Notes: generated from the letters alone by a model not told the origin. A stretch of 64,000 nt of DNA from Roseibium album (GCA_001404055.1 CXTY01000036.1:62001-126000); one strand, 5' to 3'; positions 42,172 through 51,147 are shown, counted from the first letter of the stretch. A program made the numbers and translations.

Positions 42172-43200
42172 TCACTTCGCCTTGACGACCGGGTAGAGCC
42201 CTTGTGGACGCCACATCAGGATCGCGACCATCAACGCGATCGTTGATATCAGCGCGACTTTCGGGGCGAGAAATGCCGTGTAGTTGGCCAGCAGGCCAAC
42301 CAGCAAAGCGCCAATAAAACAGCCTTCAACCGACCCAAGCCCGCCAATGATCACAACAATGAACACCAGCACCATGATCTCCGAACCCATGTGTGCCGTG
42401 ATCGTTTCCTGATAGAGCCCCCACATCACGCCGCCCAGGCCGGCAAGGGCAGATCCGGTCATGAAAACAATCAGGAAAAGCCGCCTGATCCTGTAGCCAA
42501 GCGCCTCGACCATTTCTCCATTTTCAACGCCCGCCCGCACCAGCAGGCCAACCTTGGTCGATTTGAGGATGTGCCGCATGGCAAGAAACAGAGCGAGCCC
42601 TATTCCGACGGCCACCAGACGATATTTTTCAATCGCGGCCTCGCCAATCACAAACGAACCCTTGAGCGCTTCCGGCCGGGAAAGGTGCAGTTCATCCGGT
42701 CCCCAGACCACGTAGATCATTTGCTGGGCAACGATCAACCCACCCATTGTCACAAGTATCTGTTTCAGGTGTTCGCCATAAACAGGCATGACGATCACCC
42801 GCTCAAAGGCATATCCCAGCAAGCCGGTAACCAGCATGGCTGCCAGGATTGCGATCAGCACCGCGAAAAGGTTCAACATGACACTCGGCGATGTTGTCCA
42901 ACCAGCGAGCCATGCCAACACAGTAAAGCCGACGAAGGCGCCCACGGCGACAAATGCGCCGTGTCCGAAATTAATGACATCCATCAGGCCGAACACCACT
43001 GTCAGGCCCGACGCCATGATGAAAATCATCATCCCCATTGCCAATCCGGCAACCGTCAGGGTCAACCAGCTGTCGGGACTGCCGATTGCGACGAGACCGC
43101 CGAGAGCCAGCATGGGAACCAGCAGTACCGGCAGCTTTTGAAAGAACTGTTCGCTCAACGGAACCTTCTCGATCCGTGGCTTGATCGATGTGTCGCTCAT
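42172..43200 (-). CDS. livH: LivH-type branched-chain ABC transporter permease
   Basis: 342 residues with about nine helices. GLTVVFGLMDVINFGHGAFVAVGAFVGF, AMLVTGLLGYAFERVIVMPVYG, GVENGEMVEALGYRIRRLFLIVFMTGSALAGLGGVMWGLY and VIIGGLGSVEGCFIGALLVGL are typical LivH blocks. Its start overlaps the LivF stop by 4 nt. A ~45-residue N-terminal extension precedes the standard first helices. It pairs with LivM. Confidence 0.93.
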   Translation of the reverse strand: MSDTSIKPRIEKVPLSEQFFQKLPVLLVPMLALGGLVAIGSPDSWLTLTVAGLAMGMMIFIMASGLTVVFGLMDVINFGHGAFVAVGAFVGFTVLAWLAGWTTSPSVMLNLFAVLIAILAAMLVTGLLGYAFERVIVMPVYGEHLKQILVTMGGLIVAQQMIYVVWGPDELHLSRPEALKGSFVIGEAAIEKYRLVAVGIGLALFLAMRHILKSTKVGLLVRAGVENGEMVEALGYRIRRLFLIVFMTGSALAGLGGVMWGLYQETITAHMGSEIMVLVFIVVIIGGLGSVEGCFIGALLVGLLANYTAFLAPKVALISTIALMVAILMWRPQGLYPVVKAK

Positions 43201-43922
43201 TGATGCGCCTCCAGGCTCAGTCCCATCAGTTGTTCCTGCAAGTCAGCATCTTCAGCCAGTTCCTTCATGGATCCGGCATGAATTATTCGTCCATCGTCCA
43301 TCACGGCCACGGTGTCGCCAACGCTTGATGCCATGGTGAAATTCTGTTCCACCAGCAAGATTGTGGTGTCGGTATTCTTCAGTTCGCGAAGCGCGTCCGT
43401 CATGGAATTGATGATCGCGGGGGCAAGACCCTTGGTTGGTTCATCAATCAGGATCAGACGACGCGGCTCAATGATCGCGCGGGCAACAGCAAGCATCTGT
43501 TTCTGACCACCTGACAAGGTTCCGGCGGACGAATTCCAGAATGTTCCGATAGGTGGGAACAGGTCCTTGATCCAGGCAAGTCGCTTTTGATCCATCGGAC
43601 CGTTTGCGGCTGCAAGCAACATGTTCTCTGCAACAGTGAGGTCTGTGAAGATGCCCATGTCCTCAGGCACAAAAGCGATGCCGCGCCGCGAGATCTCCGG
43701 CGTATCAAGCCTGGAAATGACATGATCGCCGAACCGCACATCGCCTTGACTGGCCTTCCAAAGCCCCATGATGGTTCGCAGCGTCGTAGTCTTGCCTGCT
43801 CCATTCCTGCCAAGAAGCACAGTCACCCCGCCCTTTGGAACGTCGAGGTCGACACCCTGAAGGATGTGATACGGGCCGATATGCGTGTGAACACCGCTGA
43901 GCGAAAGAAGCGTATCTGTCAT
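43197..43922 (-). CDS. livF: LivF-type ABC transporter ATP-binding protein
   Basis: About 241 residues. Walker A GRNGAGKTT, signature TLSGGQKQMLAVARA, Walker B RLILIDEPTKGLAP and the H loop LLVEQNF are intact, and the short C-terminus is typical of LivF. Of two adjacent ATGs (43925 and 43922) the second has the better spacing from GGAGG. It overlaps the LivG stop. It drives import together with LivG. Confidence 0.93.
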   Translation of the reverse strand: MTDTLLSLSGVHTHIGPYHILQGVDLDVPKGGVTVLLGRNGAGKTTTLRTIMGLWKASQGDVRFGDHVISRLDTPEISRRGIAFVPEDMGIFTDLTVAENMLLAAANGPMDQKRLAWIKDLFPPIGTFWNSSAGTLSGGQKQMLAVARAIIEPRRLILIDEPTKGLAPAIINSMTDALRELKNTDTTILLVEQNFTMASSVGDTVAVMDDGRIIHAGSMKELAEDADLQEQLMGLSLEAHQ

Positions 43923-44692
43923 CATGCAGCCTCCGGTGCCTTGCCGAGGTAGGCTTCCTGGACAACAGGCAGCGCGATCACTTCGGCTGGTTCACCATCG
44001 GCAACGAGTGCGCCATTGTGCAAAACGATGATCCGGTCTGCGAGGCTGCGGATCACATCCATCTTGTGTTCAACCAGAAGGATCGTGCGGTCCATGTCGG
44101 CTTTGAGTTTCTGGATCAGCTCAAGAATAATCGGCACTTCGTCAACGCTCATGCCAGCTGTCGGCTCGTCGAACATGAGAACCTGCGGGCCAAGGGCTAT
44201 CAGCATCGCGACTTCCAGTTTCCTTTGATCCCCATGGGGAAGCGCGGAAACGATCTGATCAGCCTGATCAATCAATCGAACCTCTGCCAGAACATGGTCG
44301 GCGCGCTCCAGCAGCTCAACGTGGCTTTCGGCGATGGAGAACAGGTCAAACCCCTTGCGGGCCTTCGCCTGAACCACAAGGCGGACATTTTCGCGAACGC
44401 TCAAGGTCGGGAACAGATTGGTCAGCTGAAACGCCCGCCCGATCCCCCGATCCGTGCGCTCCGGCACGGACATTTTCGTTATCACCTCACCGTTCAGCAG
44501 GACGGTTCCGCTGGAGGCGGCAAGCTGACCGGAGATCAGATTGAAATAGGTCGTTTTGCCGGCCCCGTTGGGTCCGACGATCGCAGTCAAGGTGCCACGA
44601 TCAAACGCGCAGGAAACATGATCAACCGCCACATGTCCGCCGAAGCGGATGGCCAGGTCTCTGGTTTCCAGTATGGAATGTTCTTTGGCCAC
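43922..44692 (-). CDS. livG: LivG-type ABC transporter ATP-binding protein
   Basis: About 256 residues from GTG 44692, which has AGGA 9 nt upstream and gives the usual N-terminus (AKEHSILETRDLAIRFGGHVAVD). The longer open frame to 44767 would enter the intercistronic hairpins. Walker A GPNGAGKTT, the LivG-specific DRGIGRAFQLTNLFPTLSVRENV, Walker B VLMFDEPTAGMSVDEV and H loop LLVEHKMDVI are present. The signature is unusual: LPHGDQRKLEVAM, as in other LivG proteins. Confidence 0.92.
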   Translation of the reverse strand: MAKEHSILETRDLAIRFGGHVAVDHVSCAFDRGTLTAIVGPNGAGKTTYFNLISGQLAASSGTVLLNGEVITKMSVPERTDRGIGRAFQLTNLFPTLSVRENVRLVVQAKARKGFDLFSIAESHVELLERADHVLAEVRLIDQADQIVSALPHGDQRKLEVAMLIALGPQVLMFDEPTAGMSVDEVPIILELIQKLKADMDRTILLVEHKMDVIRSLADRIIVLHNGALVADGEPAEVIALPVVQEAYLGKAPEAA

Positions 44693-44732
44693 GGCAGAAA
44701 TTCCTGTGACTGAGAAAATTGTCGCGGATGGC

Positions 44733-44813
44733 TGCCCGGCCAGACAATGATCAAGCCAGCCGGGCAATATTGGCGCGCTCTGGGGCCACGCACGCGGCTC
44801 GAATGGAGCCGCG
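44733..44813 (-). promoter_or_regulatory. intercistronic hairpins between binding-protein and livG genes
   Basis: CGCGGCTC (44793-44800) pairs with GAGCCGCG (44806-44813) around a 5-nt loop, and TGCCCGG (44733-44739) pairs with CCGGGCA (44760-44766). Both lie just after the binding-protein stop. No T tract follows. They probably protect the upstream message and lower expression of the transport genes. Confidence 0.6.
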
Positions 44814-44829
44814 ACGCATTCAGGTGGAG

Positions 44830-46029
44830 TTATTTGTTGCGAACCGGGATCTTCATGTCCTCTATTTTCAATTCACGAACCAATTCAGGGATGCCCCATT
44901 CAACATCCGGGTCGACCTTGATCTTGAAGTGGTACATCGGTTGCAGTGCCTGATGATCTTCTGCACGGAATATCATCTTGCCCTTCGGCGTTTCAAACTC
45001 CATGCCTTCCATCGCCGTGATCAGTTCTTCCGTATCGGAGGAACCAGCCTTGCGGATCGCTTCCACGATCGCCAAACCTGCAGTCATGCCGCCAGCGGTG
45101 AAAAAGTCCGGCGGCGCATCGAAACGCTTCTGGTGTTCGGCGACGAGCCAGTCATTCACGGGGTTCTTCGGAATGTCGTAGTAATAATAGGTGGCGCCTT
45201 CCATGCCAGGAAGTTCCTTGTACGCTTTCATGGCTGCAAGGATGTTGCCACCGGTCGCGATCTCGACACCAAACCGCTCGGGCTCCATTGCCTGGATCTT
45301 GCTGATCGGATTGCCACCGCCGGCCCAGATCACGAACAGGAATTTCCGACCCGGCTCGTCCTTGAGCGCATCAAAAACTCGCTGCGCGTTGGCGGTAAAG
45401 TCCTTGGTATCTGTCGGTGCGTATTCTTCAAATACGAGATTGGCACCGGTTCCTTCCAGCGCTTCCTTGAAGGCTGCAACACCATCACGTCCAAATGCAT
45501 AGTCCTGGGCGAGCGTGGCGATGGAAACGCCTTCCTGTCCAAGCGCAACTGCGTTGGAAATCGCATCCTGAGAGGAATTTCTGGACGTGCGGAAGACATA
45601 ACGATTCCAGCTTGAACCGGTGATCGAATCTGCCACGGCAGGCTCCACGATCAGGAGCTTCTCATATTCCTCAGCAACTGGAAGCATGGCCAGTGCGACA
45701 CCCGAGGAGACTGGGCCGACAGCGATATCAACCTCGTCGTCCCCATAGGCTTCCGCGAGGGCCGCCTTGCCGATGTCCGGCTTCAACTGCGTGTCTTTTT
45801 CAATGACCACGATCTTGCGGCCGTCGATTTCCATCGTGCCGTCAGTTGCATATTCCAGACCCATCATCAGGCCGGTATGCGACTGCTTGGCATAGGCCTC
45901 ATAAGGGCCGGTTTTGCCATAGACATGTGCAATCTTGATATCTTCGGCCTGCGCGTCAACTGAGCCTGCCGCAGCCATACCTAGGCTTGCAGCGAGCGGC
46001 AATGCCAGGCGAAAAACGCTTTTCATCAT
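44830..46029 (-). CDS. branched-chain-type ABC transporter substrate-binding protein
   Basis: 399 residues from ATG 46029, preceded by AGGAG with 6-nt spacing; a longer frame has no support. Signal peptide MMKSVFRLALPLAASLGMAAAGSVDAQA, then DIKIAHVYGKTGPYEAYAKQSHTGLMMGLEYATDG, a Peripla_BP_6 protein. VGPVSSGVALAMLPVAEEYEKLLIVEPAVADSITGSSWNRYVFRTSRNS is reminiscent of binding proteins for aromatic or other organic acids rather than classical LivJ. It heads a six-gene operon (binding protein, two ATPases, two permeases, hydrolase). The operator about 100 bp upstream matches that of the TetR gene at 30 kb. Confidence 0.9.
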   Translation of the reverse strand: MMKSVFRLALPLAASLGMAAAGSVDAQAEDIKIAHVYGKTGPYEAYAKQSHTGLMMGLEYATDGTMEIDGRKIVVIEKDTQLKPDIGKAALAEAYGDDEVDIAVGPVSSGVALAMLPVAEEYEKLLIVEPAVADSITGSSWNRYVFRTSRNSSQDAISNAVALGQEGVSIATLAQDYAFGRDGVAAFKEALEGTGANLVFEEYAPTDTKDFTANAQRVFDALKDEPGRKFLFVIWAGGGNPISKIQAMEPERFGVEIATGGNILAAMKAYKELPGMEGATYYYYDIPKNPVNDWLVAEHQKRFDAPPDFFTAGGMTAGLAIVEAIRKAGSSDTEELITAMEGMEFETPKGKMIFRAEDHQALQPMYHFKIKVDPDVEWGIPELVRELKIEDMKIPVRNK

Positions 46030-46127
46030 CAAAATCTCCTCCCAAAGCACGCGAGCCCCAAGGTAATTCAAGCCACTCCCGCAACTTGCAATTCCTCAGC
46101 CATTCGACCTGCGTTGATGTATATATG

Positions 46128-46151
46128 AAACCTGAATCAGTATTCATGTCA
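46128..46151. promoter_or_regulatory. second copy of the TetR-type operator
   Basis: The core TGAATCAGTATTCATGT (46133-46149) is identical to that at 30165-30181, including the CAGT spacer. The arms AAACCTGAAT and ATTCATGTCA are slightly degenerate. It lies about 100 bp upstream of the Liv-type binding-protein start. Confidence 0.7.
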
Positions 46152-46374
46152 AGGGAAGATTCTCAGGTTTTCTTACGAAACCGATGGCTGGCCTTGAATT
46201 ACCAACTCAAAAATTTAGTGGTTCGTGAGCGAGTAAATTTCAACTGCACCAAGGATTCTGTTTACTGAGATGTAATCGTTCACGATTTGGAAAATCAAAT
46301 CGTGTGGCGTTTTACAGACCGAAAAACGTTTGCAACTTTCAACACTCAAGCTTTGAAGGTTTCCGATAGACCAC
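46152..46374. other. non-coding remainder of a 345-bp intergenic region
   Basis: Between the operator of the Liv-type operon and the end of the lipoprotein gene I see no convincing gene or terminator. It is AT-rich and probably contains the upstream promoter region of the ABC operon. Confidence 0.45.
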
Positions 46375-47604
46375 TCATTCTTTCCAGCCTTTTACAACGG
46401 GCTCATCGATGGATCCGCCCACCGATAGCGATCTAAAAACGAAAAATGCGTCCAGCTCAGGAACAAATACTGGCGCAAAATTTCCAAATTGAGCCCCGAG
46501 ACGATGGCCTTGAAGGCTGAATGAATAGCCACCGTTTGGCGGCAAATCCTTGAAGGACCTTCCCCCGCCCAATGCGGCCCAGCGGCCCGGGTTCAAGACG
46601 TCATAATTGCAACCGAAATAGCCGGTCTGGCTGAGGTCGACATAAGCCCCCTCCGCCGTCGGAATAACCGGATGGATCTGCTCAAATGTCGCGAAACGAC
46701 CAGAACGTTCGCGGGCGGTATTCGTGATCCGGTTGACCGGCATAATTGAAACATTGTTTCGCGCCCCACTCCCTGGAATGGTTTCTTGGAATTTGGCCCA
46801 AAGATCTTGGGGCATTTGGTATCCCATCAAGTCCTTTGACAATAACGCGGCCCACTCATTGAGACCTGGCACTTTGGACCATTCTGCGCGTGGAATACGC
46901 CAGGCTGCATGGCAGGTTGAACTAATGACAAAACCGTGCCCAGGACCGCCGAACCGGTCTTTGTAAAGCTGAAGGTCGTGAGCTGATTTCTGATCTCTCG
47001 GAAAGATAAACGGCGTCAGGTCCGGGCTTTCGGTTTCGGCGCGTTGTTCGGAAGCCACAAACGCCGCCTCATCGACGATCTCAGGCGGATAGGCCTTGAT
47101 AAACTCGACACGGCTATTGTTTCCTGAAAGTGACCGTTCGCTGACGTAAAAGTTCATCTCGTTGAGTGTTCGATCATCATCGACCCATAGCACAGGCAGC
47201 ACGGAATTCGGCGGTCGGTACTTATTCACCTCGGTAAAAGGTCTGTCCAATACCCGGCGAAGTTTTTTGGAGTTTTCTTCTCGCTCTTCTGGCGTGGCCG
47301 AAGCCCATCGGCAGGCGCCACCCGCCGGCGTATAAACCGCCTCACGGGTTCCTGGTACATAGGCACCAATTAGGCCGGGGTTCGCATATGTGCCACCGCC
47401 GGTCACTCCCGGCGCGAAGGTCGAGCCGGTCACCAAGGTTCCGGTGCACTTGATTACCCGCTCAATCCGTACCGGCTGACCATCCACCTTCACATCAACC
47501 GCGAATTGGTAATAGACCGGATAACGTGGATCATCTTCAACGCAGGCAGATAAGAGAAGCGCTGCAACGATTCCAACTAAAACACTTCGACCCAAGTTTC
47601 GCAT
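46375..47604 (-). CDS. uncharacterised lipoprotein
   Basis: 409 residues from the ATG at 47604, which gives a classic lipoprotein signal MRNLGRSVLVGIVAALLLSAC with Cys21 as the lipidation site; the open frame continues 60 codons upstream but without a ribosome site. The body has no motif I recognise. Visible features are a GGGTYANPG loop, several aromatic-rich segments and a C-terminal PELDAFFVFRSLSVGG. A TGYFGC segment holds one of few cysteines. It is monocistronic between the ABC operon and the UgpC gene. An outer-membrane-attached periplasmic protein is likely. Confidence 0.7.
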   Translation of the reverse strand: MRNLGRSVLVGIVAALLLSACVEDDPRYPVYYQFAVDVKVDGQPVRIERVIKCTGTLVTGSTFAPGVTGGGTYANPGLIGAYVPGTREAVYTPAGGACRWASATPEEREENSKKLRRVLDRPFTEVNKYRPPNSVLPVLWVDDDRTLNEMNFYVSERSLSGNNSRVEFIKAYPPEIVDEAAFVASEQRAETESPDLTPFIFPRDQKSAHDLQLYKDRFGGPGHGFVISSTCHAAWRIPRAEWSKVPGLNEWAALLSKDLMGYQMPQDLWAKFQETIPGSGARNNVSIMPVNRITNTARERSGRFATFEQIHPVIPTAEGAYVDLSQTGYFGCNYDVLNPGRWAALGGGRSFKDLPPNGGYSFSLQGHRLGAQFGNFAPVFVPELDAFFVFRSLSVGGSIDEPVVKGWKE

Positions 47605-47822
47605 TTTATTCCATTCAACATCCAACAATTGCAACTTAGGAGTGCCGAATTTCAAAAGTGTAAACTGAGCAGGCATTACGCAAAGATTGCCGATCAGTTC
47701 AGACAATGCCTGCTTTAGTGCCGAGTAGACCTCCCGAGAACTCAAACTCTTATACAAACCGGCACCACGCACGAAAGAAGCCACTTAGCTTGCTCCTCAG
47801 CGCTTTCAACACCCCCCAAAAG

Positions 47823-47846
47823 AAAAACCCCGACGAAACGCCGGGG
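47823..47846 (-). terminator. rho-independent terminator after the UgpC/IclR operon
   Basis: Read on the minus strand, CCCCGGCG and CGTCGGGG form an 8-bp stem (one G-T pair) with a TTT loop, followed by TTTTTCTTTT. It lies about 40 bp after the ATPase stop. Confidence 0.88.
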
Positions 47847-47883
47847 CCACGTGCACAATGCCAGTTTTTTGTTGTTTCCCTGC

Positions 47884-48945
47884 TTATCGCAGGCGTTGTT
47901 CTGATTTCGCGTCGAAGAAAAGTGCTGTTTCCGGGTCAAAGTTGATCGCGACCGTTCCTTCGGAAATAGGCGCTTCTTCACCCTTGGTTTCGACAATCAC
48001 GCGTTCACCAGTCGGACAGATAAGATAGGAATAGGCAACACCGCCCAACTGCTCGCAAAGGTCCACCTTTGCACCTTCATTGCTTTCAACAATGTTCAGT
48101 TTTTGCGGCCGCACACCAACCAGAACCTTTTCGCCTTTCTGGGGCAATGCAACCGACGTCGGCACGCTGAGATCACCAAAGGCGGGAACAGTGACAGCAC
48201 CATCGTCGGCAATACCTTCAACAAAATTCATGCTCGGGGACCCGATGAAACCCGCGACAAACTTGTTGTCCGGGTTGGAATAGAGCTCCATCGGAGAACC
48301 CACCTGCTCGATGTTACCTCCACGCAGCACCACGATCTTGTCGGCAAGCGTCATGGCTTCAACCTGATCATGGGTCACATAGATCATCGTTGCGCCGATA
48401 TCCTTGTGCAGCCTTGCGATCTCCACGCGCATGTCGACACGCAGTTCAGCGTCAAGGTTGGAAAGCGGTTCGTCAAAAAGGAAGACCTCAGGTCCGCGCA
48501 CGATTGCCCGGCCAATGGCAACACGCTGCCGCTGGCCACCAGAAAGCGCCTTGGGTTTACGCTTCAGGTAAGGATCAAGCTGTAGAATACGGCTGGCTTC
48601 GGCCACTTTCTCGGCAATCTCCGCCTTGGCATGGCCGGTCATCTTGAGACCAAAGCCCATATTCTCTTCAACGCTCATATGCGGATAAAGCGCATAGGTC
48701 TGAAACACCATGGCGACACCACGCTCAGCCGGGTCCACTCTGGTCACATCGCGTCCACCGATTGCAATCTTGCCGTCAGTGGTTTCCTCAAGCCCGGCGA
48801 TCATGCGCAAAAGCGTGGATTTGCCGCAGCCCGATGGGCCGACGAAAACGCAAAATTCTCCATGTTCGATCTGAAGGTCCACACCGTGGATAACCTCCAG
48901 GTCGCCATATTGCTTGACGGCTTTTGTCAGTGTGACGCCAGACAT
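47884..48945 (-). CDS. UgpC/MalK-type ABC transporter ATP-binding protein (galactoside system)
   Basis: 353 residues. Walker A GPSGCGKST, LSGGQRQRVAIGRA signature, Walker B FLFDEPLSNLDAELR and YVTHDQVEAM H loop are complete, with a C-terminal TOBE domain. It is strongly similar to the paralogue at 13885-14943 but belongs to the galactoside regulon: it follows the IclR gene by 25 bp and is divergent from the cognate binding-protein and permease genes, which themselves lack an ATPase. Confidence 0.92.
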   Translation of the reverse strand: MSGVTLTKAVKQYGDLEVIHGVDLQIEHGEFCVFVGPSGCGKSTLLRMIAGLEETTDGKIAIGGRDVTRVDPAERGVAMVFQTYALYPHMSVEENMGFGLKMTGHAKAEIAEKVAEASRILQLDPYLKRKPKALSGGQRQRVAIGRAIVRGPEVFLFDEPLSNLDAELRVDMRVEIARLHKDIGATMIYVTHDQVEAMTLADKIVVLRGGNIEQVGSPMELYSNPDNKFVAGFIGSPSMNFVEGIADDGAVTVPAFGDLSVPTSVALPQKGEKVLVGVRPQKLNIVESNEGAKVDLCEQLGGVAYSYLICPTGERVIVETKGEEAPISEGTVAINFDPETALFFDAKSEQRLR

Positions 48946-48970
48946 GAATTTCTATCTCCCTGGAAACTAT

Positions 48971-49750
48971 TCAGGCGGGGAACTGCCAGGCCTCGACGGC
49001 AGCAGCAATCTTGGAAGCTGCATCAAGAAGCGCAGGACGCACCTCTTTCAGCCCTTCAAGATTATTCCGCAATGTTGATGTTGTGATGGATAGAGCCCCA
49101 ATCGGTCGCCCGGTGGAGGAAAGAATTGGCGCAGCAATGCAGATGATCCCGGGCTCATGCTCTTCCCGATCAAATGCCACACCCTCTTTCCTGATGATCT
49201 CCAAGTCAGCACGAAGCGCATCCTCCGTGATCAGAGTCGCTTCGGTATACTTGTAAAAGGACTGTTTCTTGATGACCTCATCCAGCTCTGCCGGATCCTG
49301 ATAAGCCATCAGTGCTTTGCCCACTCCGGTGCAGTAGCCCGGACCGATTTTTCCCGCTTGTGAATACATGTCGATCGGATCAGCAGCGTTTCGCTTGTCG
49401 ACATAGAGCACTTGCCCCCCATCCAGCTGAGCAAGGTGCACGGTTTCGCCGACGACTTCGGAAAGCTCTTTGACAAACGGACGCGCAATAGGAGCGATCG
49501 AACTCTGGCTCCACGCTGCGTGAGCCAATCTGACAAGACGAATGCCAAGTGAATATGTCTGCTGGTTGTCGTCATAGGCAAGCATGCCTTGTCTCAACAG
49601 CGTTTGCAGGAATCGATAAAGCGTGGCTTTGGGGTGAGAGCTCTCGGACAGCAATTCAGAAAACCGCACGGGCTTTCCTTTCGCTGCGACTTGGTCGAGC
49701 ACATCAAGGGCCTTTCCGACCGTCCCGTCACCGGTAGTCTGCTTGTTCAT
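48971..49750 (-). CDS. IclR-family regulator of the galactoside regulon
   Basis: 259 residues. The winged helix VGKALDVLDQVAAKGKPVRFSELLSESSHPKATLYRFLQTLLRQGML is followed by the IclR effector domain (VHLAQLDGGQVLYVDKRNAADPIDMYSQAGKIGPGYCTGVGKALMAY and GVAFDREEHEPGIICIAAPILSSTGRPIGALSITTS). GGAGG precedes the ATG. It is divergent from the nine-gene transport and galactose-catabolic operon, with a 29-bp palindrome between. It likely responds to galactose, galactonate or KDGal. Confidence 0.93.
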   Translation of the reverse strand: MNKQTTGDGTVGKALDVLDQVAAKGKPVRFSELLSESSHPKATLYRFLQTLLRQGMLAYDDNQQTYSLGIRLVRLAHAAWSQSSIAPIARPFVKELSEVVGETVHLAQLDGGQVLYVDKRNAADPIDMYSQAGKIGPGYCTGVGKALMAYQDPAELDEVIKKQSFYKYTEATLITEDALRADLEIIRKEGVAFDREEHEPGIICIAAPILSSTGRPIGALSITTSTLRNNLEGLKEVRPALLDAASKIAAAVEAWQFPA

Positions 49751-49817
49751 CCATTCCTCCCGCCAAGCGTTTCTCCTGCTCGACTATTGACAACCTAACC
49801 CGTTCGCAGCAAAGTAT

Positions 49818-49846
49818 CAATATACAAAACTAAGTTTCACATATTG
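49818..49846. promoter_or_regulatory. candidate IclR operator
   Basis: A 29-bp palindrome centred on 49832: outer arms CAATAT and ATATTG, inner arms AAACT and AGTTT, 11 of 14 positions paired. It lies 20-50 bp upstream of the binding-protein start in the divergent gap, close to a TTGACA at 49787-49792. Confidence 0.55.
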
Positions 49847-49866
49847 GAACCGAAAGGGAGGACACC

Positions 49867-51126
49867 ATGCGTTCCATGCTGAAAACGTCCGCTGCGGCGT
49901 TTGCCATATTGGCAGCTTCAATGGGAGGGGCTTCTGCTGAAGGCCTGACCGGAGATTTGAAAATTTTCCTGGACACATCAAATCCGGCGCCTCGTGCGAC
50001 CATGGAAGAGATGATTGCAGGGTTTCAGGCAAAAAATCCTGACCTCACCATCGAAACAACGGTGATTGACCGGGAAGCCTACAAAACCCAGATCCGTAAC
50101 TTTCTGACGGCAAACGCGCCTGACGTAAACACATGGTATGCTGCGAACCGCATGCGTCCTTACGTGGAAGCTGGCCTTTTCGAAGATGTATCCGATCTGT
50201 GGGATGGTACGGATCTCGGCGAAAACCTTGCCTCCACCAAGGGTGCAATGACCATTGACGGCAAGCAGTGGGGCGTTCCCTACTCCTACTACCAGTGGGG
50301 TGTTTACTACCGTAAAGACATCTTCGACGAACTGGGATTGTCCGAGCCGACAACCTGGGAAGAAGAAAAAGCCAACTGTCAGAAAATCATCGACGCCGGC
50401 AAGAAATGCTACACCATCGGAACCAAGTTTCTTTGGACTGCTGGCGGCTGGTTCGACTATCTGAACATGCGCACGAACGGCTTCGATTTCCACATGGACC
50501 TGCTGACCGGCAATGCCAAGTGGACATCTGACGAAGCCCGCAAGACTTTCGCCAATTGGCGTGAGCTTATCGACATGGGCGCATTCATCGACAATCACCA
50601 GACCTACAGCTGGCAGGAAGCCCTGCCGTTCATGGTCAAGGGTGATGCAACAGCTTACCTGATGGGTAACTTTGCAGTCGCACCGCTACGCGATGCAGGT
50701 CTCACCGATGATCAGCTTGATTTCTACCAGTTTGTAGAAATTACCCCTGGCGTCGAAATGGCGGAAGATGCTCCAACCGACACTTTCCACATTCCGACCA
50801 ATGCACAGAACAAGGAAAACGCTCGCGAATTCCTGAAGTATGTTGCATCCGCCGACGTTCAGACACTCATCAACGACGGCAAGCACCTTGGTCAGCTTCC
50901 AGTGAATGCGAAATCTTCTGTCGACAACGACAAGTTCCTGGAGCAAGGCTTTGAAATGCTGTCCACCAACTCTCCAGGTGGTGTTGCCCAGTTCTTTGAC
51001 CGTGATGCTCCAGCTGAAATGGCGAAAGTCGCCATGGAAGGCCTGCAGGAATTCATGGTCAAGCCGGACAATCTGGACAAGATCCTGGACCGTTTGGACC
51101 GCGCTCAAGAGCGCATCTACAAGTAA
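49867..51126 (+). CDS. sugar ABC transporter substrate-binding protein (galactoside system)
   Basis: 419 residues with signal peptide MRSMLKTSAAAFAILAASMGGASA. LTGDLKIFLDTSNPAPRATMEEMIAGFQAKNPDLTIETTVIDREAYKTQIRNFLTANAPDVNTWYAANRMRPYVEAGLFEDVSDLWDG places it in solute-binding family 1. AGGGAGG precedes the ATG by 5 nt. First gene of the operon; alpha- and beta-galactosidase genes downstream indicate that it binds galactosides such as melibiose, raffinose-type sugars or lactose-like disaccharides. Which of them is inference. Confidence 0.9.
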   Translation: MRSMLKTSAAAFAILAASMGGASAEGLTGDLKIFLDTSNPAPRATMEEMIAGFQAKNPDLTIETTVIDREAYKTQIRNFLTANAPDVNTWYAANRMRPYVEAGLFEDVSDLWDGTDLGENLASTKGAMTIDGKQWGVPYSYYQWGVYYRKDIFDELGLSEPTTWEEEKANCQKIIDAGKKCYTIGTKFLWTAGGWFDYLNMRTNGFDFHMDLLTGNAKWTSDEARKTFANWRELIDMGAFIDNHQTYSWQEALPFMVKGDATAYLMGNFAVAPLRDAGLTDDQLDFYQFVEITPGVEMAEDAPTDTFHIPTNAQNKENAREFLKYVASADVQTLINDGKHLGQLPVNAKSSVDNDKFLEQGFEMLSTNSPGGVAQFFDRDAPAEMAKVAMEGLQEFMVKPDNLDKILDRLDRAQERIYK

Positions 51127-51147
51127 GCTGAAGCTTGCTTTGAAACC

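Noticed and set aside
42391..43203. 270-residue plus-strand open frame rich in His and Gln
   Set aside because: Exact antisense of livH, with the composition expected from reversed hydrophobic codons.
47605..47784. Upstream extension of the lipoprotein frame
   Set aside because: It would bury the lipoprotein signal 60 residues inside the protein; no ribosome site was found.
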